From Oscillospiraceae bacterium (GTDB taxonomy: Bacteria; Bacillota; Clostridia; Oscillospirales; Ruminococcaceae), in contig JAEDNF010000096.1 in assembly GCA_016302655.1 (NCBI GenBank), forward strand, positions 1 to 6,448: 6,448 nucleotides of DNA, written 5' to 3'. Under the pieces are notes generated by a model. It did no database searches, was not told the DNA's origin, and saw only the letters and a program-made list of their open reading frames with translations. Below, one piece after another: positions 1 through 6,294 of the stretch. The position numbers were made by a program, and so were the translations under genes. The number at the start of each line of letters is the position of its first letter. Position 1 is the first letter of the stretch.

Positions 1-557
1 GCGCCGCAGTATATCTCTACATCGGGGAAAGCGTTGTGAAGCGCTTCAACACCCTCGGGTGCGGCTACAATGCACATAAACTTGATAGAATGTGCGCCGG
101 TCTCCTTGATCTTCTTTATTGCGTGGATAGCGGAAACACCGGTTGCAAGCATAATATCCGTTACGATAACATCACGCTCGTTGATATCAAACGGCAGTTT
201 GCAATAATACTCTGCCGCACTGTTTGAGTTTGCCTTGTCACGATAGATACCTATATGGCCTACCTTTGCGGCAGGTACAAGCGCCATAGCGCCGTCAACC
301 ATACCAAGACCTGCACGGAGAATGGGTACAAAAGCTAATTTTCTGCCCGAGATAACATTTGACTCGGCAATAGCTATAGGAGTCTGTATCTGTACCTTCT
401 TAAGAGGAAGATCTCTTGTCGCTTCATAGCACATAAGCATTGATATCTCGCTTACAAGCTCTCTGAATTCCTTTGCGCCGGTGTTCTTGTCTCTTAACAG
501 AGATACCTTGTGCTGTACCAGCGGATGATTGCAGATGTGAAGTTTTTCGTTAGCCAT
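1..557 (-). CDS. upp: Uracil phosphoribosyltransferase, C-terminus cut by window edge
   Basis: Cytosolic pyrimidine salvage enzyme that joins uracil and PRPP to give UMP and pyrophosphate. The visible 185 residues align along their length with bacterial Upp: HPLVQHK near residue 11, FRELVSEIS at 31-39, YEATRDLPL at 44-52, [13 protein letters not shown] at 77-89, [10 protein letters not shown] at 98-107 and [10 protein letters not shown] at 164-173. The PRPP loop is at 134-142 but reads DIMLATGVS where most Upps have DPMLATGGS. The segment after YRD (108-115) also departs from the usual form. About 24 residues, including the uracil-binding C-terminal loop, lie beyond base 1. The ATG at 557 is preferred because it puts HPLV about ten residues from the start, as in B. 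subtilis and E. coli. An in-frame ATG at 614 would add 19 residues. The AGGGAG at 576-571 is 13 bases upstream, a long spacing. The gene follows rpiB after 84 bases. The family is secure; activity with uracil is inferred. Confidence 0.93.
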   Translation of the reverse strand, partial: MANEKLHICNHPLVQHKVSLLRDKNTGAKEFRELVSEISMLMCYEATRDLPLKKVQIQTPIAIAESNVISGRKLAFVPILRAGLGMVDGAMALVPAAKVGHIGIYRDKANSNSAAEYYCKLPFDINERDVIVTDIMLATGVSAIHAIKKIKETGAHSIKFMCIVAAPEGVEALHNAFPDVEIYCG

Positions 558-570
558 ACTATACTCTTTT

Positions 571-627
571 CTCCCTATGTTTTGATTTTTGGTGATATCT
601 GCCGTGATTTTCATAGGGAAAAATCCC
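571..627 (-). promoter_or_regulatory. Leader of upp with two competing stems, one covering the ribosome binding site
   Basis: Seen directly: TCCCTATG at 619-612 on the transcribed strand is the exact reverse complement of CATAGGGA at 579-572, giving an 8-bp stem with a 32-base loop, extendable by a G-U pair (620 with 571). The downstream arm contains the AGGGAG that would be the upp ribosome binding site (576-571). The UCCC part of the upstream arm can pair instead with GGGA just before it (627-624, loop of four U), which would free the binding site. No U-run follows, so this is not an intrinsic terminator. Inference: translational control of upp by a switch between the two folds. The sequence does not resemble a PyrR-binding loop or any riboswitch class I can recall, and the short stem is energetically marginal. 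Confidence 0.35.
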
Positions 628-641
628 GCAGCTTAATTCCT

Positions 642-1076
642 TTATTTATCTTCGAGAGCCATGATCTTGTCAACACGAGCTGCGTGTCTGCCGCCCTCAA
701 ACTCTGTTGACAGGAATACTCTGACTATCTCTTCCGCCGTTCCCGGTCCTATCACTCTTCCGCCCATGCAAAGTACATTTGCGTCATTGTGGAGCCTTGT
801 GTATTTTGCGGTATAATAATCCTGGCATAATGCCGCACGGATCCCCTTTATCTTGTTTGCACTAATGCTTATTCCTATTCCCGTGCCGCAGATAAGTATC
901 CCCTTATCGCACTCGCCCGAGGTTATCTTTGCACACGCTTTTTCCGCTATATCGGGGTAGTCCGCCCTTTCGCCGTCACAGCCGCAGTCAATATACTCTA
1001 CGCCCTGTTCGTCAAGGAACTTCTTTACCTCGCATTTAAGCGCATAGCCTGCGTGGTCGCTTCCTATAGCCAGCAT
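642..1076 (-). CDS. rpiB: Ribose 5-phosphate isomerase B (RpiB/LacAB family)
   Basis: Interconverts ribose 5-phosphate and ribulose 5-phosphate in the non-oxidative pentose phosphate pathway. The product has 144 residues (E. coli RpiB has 149) and carries the family hallmarks: IGSDHAG at 4-10, DYPDIAEKA at 39-47, GILICGTGIGISISANK at 59-75, RLHNDANVL at 94-102 and FEGGRHAARV at 126-135. By comparison with E. coli, Cys63 is the catalytic base, Thr65 and His96 help ring opening and isomerisation, and Arg130 and Arg134 bind the phosphate. The ATG at 1076 is chosen over a longer reading from 1130 because it starts exactly at the family N-terminus and has AAGGAAA 7 bases upstream. Its start is one base after the tsaB stop, so the two are probably translationally coupled. 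The LacA/LacB galactose 6-phosphate isomerases share the fold, but this is a single gene with no lac neighbours, so RpiB is favoured. Confidence 0.95.
   Translation of the reverse strand: MLAIGSDHAGYALKCEVKKFLDEQGVEYIDCGCDGERADYPDIAEKACAKITSGECDKGILICGTGIGISISANKIKGIRAALCQDYYTAKYTRLHNDANVLCMGGRVIGPGTAEEIVRVFLSTEFEGGRHAARVDKIMALEDK
645..673 (-). promoter_or_regulatory. Possible internal promoter for upp
   Basis: A perfect -35 hexamer TTGACA (673-668) is followed after exactly 17 bases by GATAAA (650-645), which matches four of six -10 positions. It lies inside the last codons of rpiB, where the TTGACA encodes part of a conserved R-V-D-K stretch, so the match may be chance. If used, transcription would start near 638 and give an upp leader of about 80 bases containing the competing stems. 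Confidence 0.25.
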
Positions 1077-1077
1077 A

Positions 1078-1797
1078 TCAGTCTTTCCTTTCTTCTTTGT
1101 ACGCATCTGCGTTTTTTGCCATAAGCTCACGCTGTGCCTGAGGCAGTTTAAGATACATAGGCATCAGCTGTTCTGGCGTTATTTGCTCTGCATTCATCGC
1201 CGCAAGACATACGCCGTAGCCCGTCTGGAATCTAAGAGGATCCGGGGCAAGCCTTGTATTGATACCCTGTTCGTCAGCCGCCTTTTTGACAAGCTGTGCT
1301 CCGTCTCCGACAAGAATTATATCCCCGTCATATTCCGAAAGCCTTGCCGCAAGCTCGTCAGCCTTTAAGCATTCCTCTTCGGTGAGCCTTGTCACCGTAC
1401 CGTTATCATTAAGAAATGTTGCCGTGTATACCTGATTGCACCTTGCGTCTATAGCCGCACATACAATGCCGTCACAGACAGCCACATTATATGCCATAGC
1501 CTCAAGCGTTGATACCGCCGCACAAGGCTTTGAAGCGGCAAACGCCATACCTTTTACCGCCGATATACCTATACGCAGTCCCGTGAATGAGCCGGGACCG
1601 TTTGCAACGGCAAAAAGGTCAATATCCTCTGTTGTTATCCCCGAATTTCTAAGCAGATCGCTTACAACAGGCATAAGAGTAACGCTGTGCGTCAGCTTAT
1701 TGTTTATCACAAAAGAACCGAGCGTCTGCTGTTTATCCGTATCATATACAGCGGCACAGCAGGGAGCGGCGGCAGTATCGATACCGAGTATCAGCAT
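1078..1797 (-). CDS. tsaB: tRNA threonylcarbamoyladenosine (t6A) biosynthesis protein TsaB
   Basis: Non-catalytic ASKHA-fold partner of TsaD. With TsaD and TsaE it transfers the threonylcarbamoyl group to A37 of tRNAs that read ANN codons. The 239 residues (family usually about 220-240) start with LILGIDTA (2-9), followed by the THS of the first subdomain (36-38), the diagnostic GPGSFTGLRIG at 67-77, IDARCNQVY at 116-124 and the C-terminal PMYLKLPQAQRE at 213-224. The ATG at 1797 has a very strong AGGAGG (1807-1802) with a short 4-base spacing, and the start lies 7 bases inside the end of tsaE. It lies between tsaE and rpiB. The common tsaE-tsaB-rimI-tsaD order of Firmicutes is not followed, since neither rimI nor tsaD is in view and they must be elsewhere. 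The last 15 residues are charged and extend past the conserved core. Confidence 0.95.
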   Translation of the reverse strand: MLILGIDTAAAPCCAAVYDTDKQQTLGSFVINNKLTHSVTLMPVVSDLLRNSGITTEDIDLFAVANGPGSFTGLRIGISAVKGMAFAASKPCAAVSTLEAMAYNVAVCDGIVCAAIDARCNQVYTATFLNDNGTVTRLTEEECLKADELAARLSEYDGDIILVGDGAQLVKKAADEQGINTRLAPDPLRFQTGYGVCLAAMNAEQITPEQLMPMYLKLPQAQRELMAKNADAYKEERKD

Positions 1798-2225
1798 AGT
1801 TCCTCCTGCGGAATATATTCAATTATCCTTGAATTATCCCCTGTCTTTATAATATTCACTCCGCATCTGTTTGTAAGATATGCGGCAAGCTCGGGTATGT
1901 TTTCGCTCCACTCAATGCACATAATGCCTTCACGGTCAAGATAATCGAAAAAGCCTATAGCGTACAAATCGTCAAGCGTATTTATCCTGAAAAGGTCAAA
2001 GTGGAATACAGGCACAGTCCCGTCATATTCGTTCACAAGAGCAAAGGTCGGACTTGTGACATCGTCCGTACTGCCGAAATATTCGGCAATCCCCTTTGTC
2101 AGATGAGTCTTGCCTGCTCCCATCTCTCCCGTATAGAGTACACAGTCGCCCGCTTTAAGATATGCGGCTATTTTTTTGCCTGTCTCTACAGTTTCTTCGG
2201 GAGAATCGGAGATAAAGCGCTCCAT
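1791..2225 (-). CDS. tsaE: tRNA t6A biosynthesis ATPase TsaE
   Basis: Small P-loop ATPase that binds the TsaB-TsaD dimer and drives turnover in t6A37 synthesis. The 144 residues (usual length about 150) contain Walker A GEMGAGKT at 33-40, the SPTF motif at 58-61 that follows the switch region, HFDLFR at 75-80 (family form HxDLYR) and IEWSENI at 104-110 (family IEWxE). The ATG at 2225 shares one base with the fhs stop (TGATG on the minus strand). No convincing Shine-Dalgarno sequence is visible just upstream, so its translation probably depends on ribosomes finishing fhs. Its own end overlaps tsaB by 7 bases, which fits equimolar production of two interacting proteins. All key motifs are present and nothing suggests decay. 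Confidence 0.96.
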   Translation of the reverse strand: MERFISDSPEETVETGKKIAAYLKAGDCVLYTGEMGAGKTHLTKGIAEYFGSTDDVTSPTFALVNEYDGTVPVFHFDLFRINTLDDLYAIGFFDYLDREGIMCIEWSENIPELAAYLTNRCGVNIIKTGDNSRIIEYIPQEELC

Positions 2226-3901
2226 CAGAACAGACCGCTTATCTCGCCGTCGGCGCTTACATCTATCTTGTTCGCCGCAGGCACTTTAGGAAGTCCCGGC
2301 ATTGTCATAATATCACCTGTCAGAGCAACGACAAAGCCTGCGCCGGCAGACAGCTTGACATCTCTTACAGTTATCGTGAAGTCCTTGGGACAGCCAAGCT
2401 TAGTGGGATCGTCCGACAGAGAATACTGCGTCTTTGCAACGCACACGGGGATCTTGTCAAAGCCGATAGCCTCTATCTCCTTAATAGCCTTCTCTGCGGC
2501 TGTTGTGTAATTAACGCCGTCGGCACGGTAAATTTCCTTTGCTATTATATCAAGCTTTTCCTTTATCGACAGCTTTTCATCGTATATCGGTGCAAAATCC
2601 GTCTTGCCCTTGTTCTCGTTAATCGTTTCAATTACTGCGTTTGCAAGCTCTGTGCCGCCTTCGCCGCCCTTTAAGAATACATCGGAGAATGCGACCTTTG
2701 CGCCCATCTTCTCGCAGTATTCACGCACGATGGCGATCTCTGCCTCTGTGTCGGTGTAGAAGTGGTTTATCGCAACAACCGCAGGCACACCGTACTTACG
2801 CATATTTTCGATATGTGCGCCGAGGTTTGCTATGCCCTTTCTGAGCGCCTCTGTATTTTCTGCGGTAAGCTCGGTCTTGGGAACGCCGCCGTTGTACTTC
2901 AGCGCACGGATAGTAGCAACTATAACGGTACAAGAGGGCTTAAGACCTGCATAACGGCACTTTATATCGAAGAACTTCTCTGCTCCGAGATCACTGCCGA
3001 AGCCTGCCTCCGTGATAGCATATTCTCCGAGCTTAAGCGCAAGCTTTGTTGCTCTTACGCTGTTACAGCCGTGAGCGATATTTGCAAACGGACCGCCGTG
3101 GATAATAGCAGGCGTATTTTCAAGCGTCTGTACAAGGTTGGGATTGATTGCGTCTTTCAGCAGAGCGGTCATAGCTCCTACCGCTTCAACATCGGAAGCG
3201 TATACGGGCTTTCCGTCATAGGTATACGCTACAAGTATCCTTCCCAGTCTTGCCTTTAAGTCGGTAAGGTCGTCTGCAAGACAAAGGATAGCCATTATCT
3301 CGCTTGCAACGGTTATCTGGAAGTGATCCTCTCTCGGAACGCCGTTCACCTTGCCGCCAAGACCTATAATGCAGTTTCTGAGCGCTCTGTCGTTCATATC
3401 AAGGCAGCGCTTTATCTGTATGCGTCTGGGATCGATGCCCAGCGTATTGCCCTGCTGGATATGATTGTCTATAAGAGCGCAAAGCAGATTGTTTGCGGAA
3501 GTTATTGCGTGCATATCTCCCGTGAAGTGAAGGTTTATATCCTCCATCGGCACTACCTGTGCATATCCGCCGCCTGCGGCTCCGCCCTTGATACCGAACA
3601 CGGGACCTAAAGAAGGCTCACGAAGTGCAAGCACAGCCTTTTTTCCGAGCTTGTACATACCCTGTGCAAGTCCTACGGAAGTGGTAGTCTTACCTTCGCC
3701 TGCCGGAGTCGGATTTATAGCGGTAACAAGTATCAGATCGCCGTCGGGCTTGTCGGCAAGGCGGTCGATACATTCCTGTGATATCTTTGCTTTGTAGTGG
3801 CCGTAAGGAATAAGCTCGTCTTCGTCAATGCCGAGATCCTTTGCTATATCCTTTATCTTTAACATTTTCGCATTCTGAGCAATTTCAATATCGCTGAGCA
3901 T
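2225..3901 (-). CDS. fhs: Formate--tetrahydrofolate ligase (10-formyl-THF synthetase)
   Basis: Cytosolic ATP-dependent ligase that turns formate and tetrahydrofolate into 10-formyl-THF for purine synthesis, initiator Met-tRNA formylation and, in acetogens, the methyl branch of the Wood-Ljungdahl pathway. It is full length at 558 residues. Motifs in order: DIEIAQ at the start (4-9), P-loop [10 protein letters not shown] at 65-74, the signature from [10 protein letters not shown] (94-103) through HFTGDMHAI (125-133), [12 protein letters not shown] at 328-339, [12 protein letters not shown] at 377-388, [10 protein letters not shown] at 411-420, [13 protein letters not shown] at 487-499 and [10 protein letters not shown] at 534-543. 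Arg94 matches the formyl-phosphate arginine of the Moorella enzyme. Phe409 stands where that enzyme has a folate-stacking tryptophan, while the partner Phe381 is kept. The ATG at 3901 has AGAGG 7 bases upstream and matches the family start. It is the first gene after the promoter at 3974-4002. No other acetogenesis gene is in view, so a biosynthetic role is the safer reading. Confidence 0.98.
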   Translation of the reverse strand: MLSDIEIAQNAKMLKIKDIAKDLGIDEDELIPYGHYKAKISQECIDRLADKPDGDLILVTAINPTPAGEGKTTTSVGLAQGMYKLGKKAVLALREPSLGPVFGIKGGAAGGGYAQVVPMEDINLHFTGDMHAITSANNLLCALIDNHIQQGNTLGIDPRRIQIKRCLDMNDRALRNCIIGLGGKVNGVPREDHFQITVASEIMAILCLADDLTDLKARLGRILVAYTYDGKPVYASDVEAVGAMTALLKDAINPNLVQTLENTPAIIHGGPFANIAHGCNSVRATKLALKLGEYAITEAGFGSDLGAEKFFDIKCRYAGLKPSCTVIVATIRALKYNGGVPKTELTAENTEALRKGIANLGAHIENMRKYGVPAVVAINHFYTDTEAEIAIVREYCEKMGAKVAFSDVFLKGGEGGTELANAVIETINENKGKTDFAPIYDEKLSIKEKLDIIAKEIYRADGVNYTTAAEKAIKEIEAIGFDKIPVCVAKTQYSLSDDPTKLGCPKDFTITVRDVKLSAGAGFVVALTGDIMTMPGLPKVPAANKIDVSADGEISGLF

Positions 3902-3908
3902 ATTATTA

Positions 3909-3960
3909 CCTCTTTTTTACTGCGGAAAGCCGCAAAATTATAACCTTTCGGGTATTATAA
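3909..3960 (-). promoter_or_regulatory. fhs leader: two hairpins and ribosome binding site
   Basis: The predicted leader of about 65 bases holds two hairpins on the transcribed strand. The first (3960-3938) pairs TTATA and ACC with GGT and TATAA around a CGAAA loop, with a 2-base bulge. The second (3934-3921) is a perfect TGCGG / CCGCA stem with a CTTT loop. AGAGG at 3913-3909 follows, 7 bases before the ATG, and is left unpaired. Neither hairpin is followed by a U-run that would make it a terminator; the second precedes an A-run. Possible roles are transcript stability or start access, but this is inference. The leader is too short for a ZTP riboswitch, which often controls fhs. Confidence 0.4.
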
Positions 3961-3973
3961 AATATCCGTTTTA

Positions 3974-4002
3974 AGTATAACACAGTACAGGATGAATTTC
4001 AA
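3974..4002 (-). promoter_or_regulatory. Sigma-A promoter for the fhs-tsaE-tsaB-rpiB(-upp) operon
   Basis: On the minus strand TTGAAA (4002-3997) is followed by a 17-base spacer and TATACT (3979-3974). Each hexamer differs from consensus at one position, and a TGT directly before the -10 (3982-3980) gives the TGn extended -10 element. The expected start is near 3967, about 65 bases before the fhs ATG. The site lies in the only sizeable gap between the topoisomerase gene and fhs. Two further TATAAT strings downstream (around 3953-3958 and 3938-3943) lack a good -35 at the right distance. Confidence 0.8.
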
Positions 4003-4009
4003 GGTTTAG

Positions 4010-4025
4010 CGTGTGATTTTACACG
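4010..4025. repeat. Short dyad upstream of the fhs promoter
   Basis: CGTGT and ACACG flank a 6-base centre, a perfect 5-bp inverted repeat between the topoisomerase stop and the -35 box, 7 bases upstream of the latter. It could be an operator, or a weak 3' end structure for the topoisomerase transcript. No U-run follows on either strand, so it is not a standard terminator, and a dyad this short can arise by chance. Confidence 0.25.
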
Positions 4026-4035
4026 ATAACATCCG

Positions 4036-6267
4036 TCAAACAAACCTCAGCTGGTCGATATCCTCACTGCAGAGCGTTCCGGCTACGGGAACGGTCTTTG
4101 TCCTGTAGCTGTCGGGGTTCTTTATCATACCGTCTTCATATTTTACAGCCGACTTCAAAGCGGCTTTTGTAAGGCGCATTACCTGTACGCCCTGCGTATC
4201 TCTTGCCGCTTTGGGAAGAATAAGCACGGTGTTGAATATCATCACCTTGCCTGCGGTAGAGCAAAGCATAAAGTCGCAGTCCTCGTTTATAAGCGTCATG
4301 GATATAAGCGGCGAAGCGTCGCTATACGCATTGGCAAGCTTTTTGCGGCGTGTCTTTGTTTCAAATGAAGACATAGGCACTTTAGCGCATTTGCCGTTTT
4401 CAAAGAACATAACGAGCGTGCCGCCGAAATCCTCTGCGGCTATCATCTGTACTATCTTCTCATCGGGCTCAAGCTCCAGCTTTACAGGCAGATAGTCGCC
4501 CATTACGCTTGCCTTGCTGTCCTCAAAGTCGCAGGCTCTCGCCTTATATACCTGGAACTTGTCGGTGAAGAACAGAAGCTCTGCACGGTTTGTACCTTCG
4601 TACGATACTGCTATCTCATCGCTTTCTTTGAGCTTGTGCTCACTGCTCATTCTCAGCGACTGGGGAGTTATCTTCTTGAAATAGCCCTCTCTCGTGAAGA
4701 ACAGATTTACGGGATAATCCGCTATTTCTTCGGTCTCCTCGCTCTCCTCTTCATCTGCGCCGTAGATGAACATTGTCTTTCTCGGCTTGCCGTACTTCTT
4801 TGCTATATCCGACAGCTCCGAAATGATTATCTGCTTTATTCTGCGGTCGGAAGATAAAATATCCTCCATCTCGGCAATTTCTTCTTTAAGAGAAGCGATC
4901 TCTTCGATACGATTCAGGATATATCCCTTGTTGATATTTCTGAGCTTGATATCCGCAACAAATTCCGCCTGCACCTCGTCAATGCCGAAGCCTATCATAA
5001 GGTTCGGTACTACCTCTGCGTCGTCCTCTGTTTCACGGATTATCCTGATTGCCTTATCTATATCGAGCAGTATCTTTTTAAGACCTGTCAGCAGGTGCAG
5101 TTTTTCTTTCTTTCTGGCAAGGTCGAACTTTGTCTTGCGCTTTACGCAGGTGATACGGAAATCCGTCCATTGCTCAAGTATCTCGGCAATTCCCATTACC
5201 TTAGGCATACCGCCGACAAGTATATTGAAGTTGCAGGAGAACACATCCTGGAGCGGTGTCATCCTGAACAGCTTCTTCATTACCGCCTCGCTGTCCTGAC
5301 CTCTCTTTAAGTCGATTGCTATCTTAAGACCGGATAAGTCCGACTCATCACGGACATCGGATATCTCTTTAAGCTTACCGAGCTTTACCTGCTCCACTAT
5401 CTTGTCTATTATCGCTTCTATAGTGGTCGTTGGGGGTATCTCGGTCACTTCAATGCAGTTTGCCGACTTGTCATAGACATACTTACTGCGTACCTTTACA
5501 CTGCCTCTGCCGGTAGCGTAGATACGGCGCAGTTCGTCTTCATCCTGAAGGATAAATCCGCCGCCCGGAAAGTCGGGGCCTTTAAGAGTGGATATTATAT
5601 CGTGTTCGGGATTCTTCATCAGTGCCGCCGCCGTTTCGCACACTTCCGCAAGATTGAACGAGCAGATGTTGCTCGCCATAGATACCGCAATACCGACATT
5701 GTTATTTACAAGCACCGCAGGGAATCTTGTCGGGAGCAATACAGGCTCGGTCATAGTGTTATCGTAGTTCGGTACGAAATCTACTATATCACGGTCTATA
5801 TCGGCAAATATCTCGGCACAGATAGGGTCGAGCTTTGCCTCTGTATATCTTGACGCCGCAAACGACATATCACGGGAATATGCCTTGCCGAAGTTACCCT
5901 TGCTGTCAACATAGGGGTGCAAAAGCGCTTCGTTACCTCTTGCAAGACGCACCATCGTCTCATATATAGCCATATCGCCGTGAGGGTTTAATTTCATCGT
6001 CTGTCCGACTATATTCGCCGACTTTGTTCTCTGGCCGTTCAGCAGTCCCATTTTATACATCGTATAGAGAAGTTTTCGGTGGGACGGTTTGAAGCCGTCT
6101 ATCTCGGGGAGCGCACGGGATACGATAACGCTCATTGCATAGGGCATATAGTTTTCGGTCAGCGTTTCGGTTATCGGCTGGTCTTCAACTATTCCTGCGC
6201 CCTCGATATATGCGTTTTTGCCTGCGGCGGCTTTCTTCTCGCTTTTCTCGTTTTTACCTTTTTTCAA
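4036..6267 (-). CDS. parC: Type IIA DNA topoisomerase subunit A (topoisomerase IV ParC / GyrA-like)
   Basis: DNA breakage-and-rejoining subunit that works with a GyrB/ParE ATPase, here probably to unlink daughter chromosomes. The order is a basic N-terminal tail (1-20), the winged-helix region with RALPEIDGFKPSHRKLLY (51-68), NPHGDMAIYETMVRLARG (94-111), GNFGK (124-128), catalytic Tyr141 in AASRYTEAKL with Arg140, GIAVSMASNI (192-201) carrying the DNA-intercalating Ile193, the coiled-coil gate (about 365-495), and a beta-pinwheel C-terminal domain (about 515-743) with TQGVQVMRL at 691-699. There is no GyrA box (QRRGGKG), and at 743 residues it is shorter than GyrA (over 800), so a ParC-type role is favoured. 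Met99 lies where E. coli GyrA has Ser83. Glu103 matches Asp87. The start is TTG at 6267, with AGAGG 8 bases upstream. The gene may be cotranscribed with the HD-like gene 27 bases before it. Which B subunit it partners cannot be told here. Confidence 0.88.
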   Translation of the reverse strand: MKKGKNEKSEKKAAAGKNAYIEGAGIVEDQPITETLTENYMPYAMSVIVSRALPEIDGFKPSHRKLLYTMYKMGLLNGQRTKSANIVGQTMKLNPHGDMAIYETMVRLARGNEALLHPYVDSKGNFGKAYSRDMSFAASRYTEAKLDPICAEIFADIDRDIVDFVPNYDNTMTEPVLLPTRFPAVLVNNNVGIAVSMASNICSFNLAEVCETAAALMKNPEHDIISTLKGPDFPGGGFILQDEDELRRIYATGRGSVKVRSKYVYDKSANCIEVTEIPPTTTIEAIIDKIVEQVKLGKLKEISDVRDESDLSGLKIAIDLKRGQDSEAVMKKLFRMTPLQDVFSCNFNILVGGMPKVMGIAEILEQWTDFRITCVKRKTKFDLARKKEKLHLLTGLKKILLDIDKAIRIIRETEDDAEVVPNLMIGFGIDEVQAEFVADIKLRNINKGYILNRIEEIASLKEEIAEMEDILSSDRRIKQIIISELSDIAKKYGKPRKTMFIYGADEEESEETEEIADYPVNLFFTREGYFKKITPQSLRMSSEHKLKESDEIAVSYEGTNRAELLFFTDKFQVYKARACDFEDSKASVMGDYLPVKLELEPDEKIVQMIAAEDFGGTLVMFFENGKCAKVPMSSFETKTRRKKLANAYSDASPLISMTLINEDCDFMLCSTAGKVMIFNTVLILPKAARDTQGVQVMRLTKAALKSAVKYEDGMIKNPDSYRTKTVPVAGTLCSEDIDQLRFV

Positions 6268-6275
6268 AATCCATA

Positions 6276-6280
6276 CCTCT
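6276..6280 (-). promoter_or_regulatory. Ribosome binding site that sets the TTG start of the topoisomerase
   Basis: AGAGG lies 8 bases before TTG (6267-6265) but only one base before an ATG at 6274-6272. The ATG frame stops after six codons (MDFEKR), so the spacing and the open frame both point to the TTG. An A6 run (6264-6259) directly follows the TTG. If one A were missing, the ATG would join the long frame. Confidence 0.6.
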
Positions 6281-6294
6281 TCTCGCTGTGCTTA

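Noticed and set aside
558..641. PyrR-binding attenuator before upp
   Set aside because: I see neither the conserved anti-antiterminator binding loop nor a terminator hairpin with a U-run in this gap.
1077..1130. N-terminal extension of RpiB by 18 residues
   Set aside because: The extension is basic and overlaps the end of tsaB, whereas the ATG at 1076 has a good ribosome binding site and matches the family start.
1436..1852. Plus-strand open frame of 138 codons
   Set aside because: Antisense to tsaB; the composition is explained by the tsaB codons read in reverse.
2001..2510. Plus-strand open frame of 169 codons
   Set aside because: It runs antisense across the tsaE-fhs junction, where both minus-strand genes are clearly conserved, and shows no recognisable motif.
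3902..3967. ZTP (pfl) or tetrahydrofolate riboswitch before fhs
   Set aside because: The leader is only about 65 bases and holds two simple hairpins; the conserved cores of those riboswitches are not there.
4010..4025. Intrinsic terminator of the topoisomerase gene
   Set aside because: The stem is only 5 bp and no run of T follows on the transcribed strand.
4766..5299. Plus-strand open frame of 177 codons
   Set aside because: It lies wholly opposite the coiled-coil region of the topoisomerase gene, has a serine/isoleucine-rich translation typical of an antisense shadow, and resembles no family.
4036..6267. GyrA rather than ParC
   Set aside because: Not excluded, but the protein is short and its C-terminal domain lacks the GyrA box, so topoisomerase IV is the better label.
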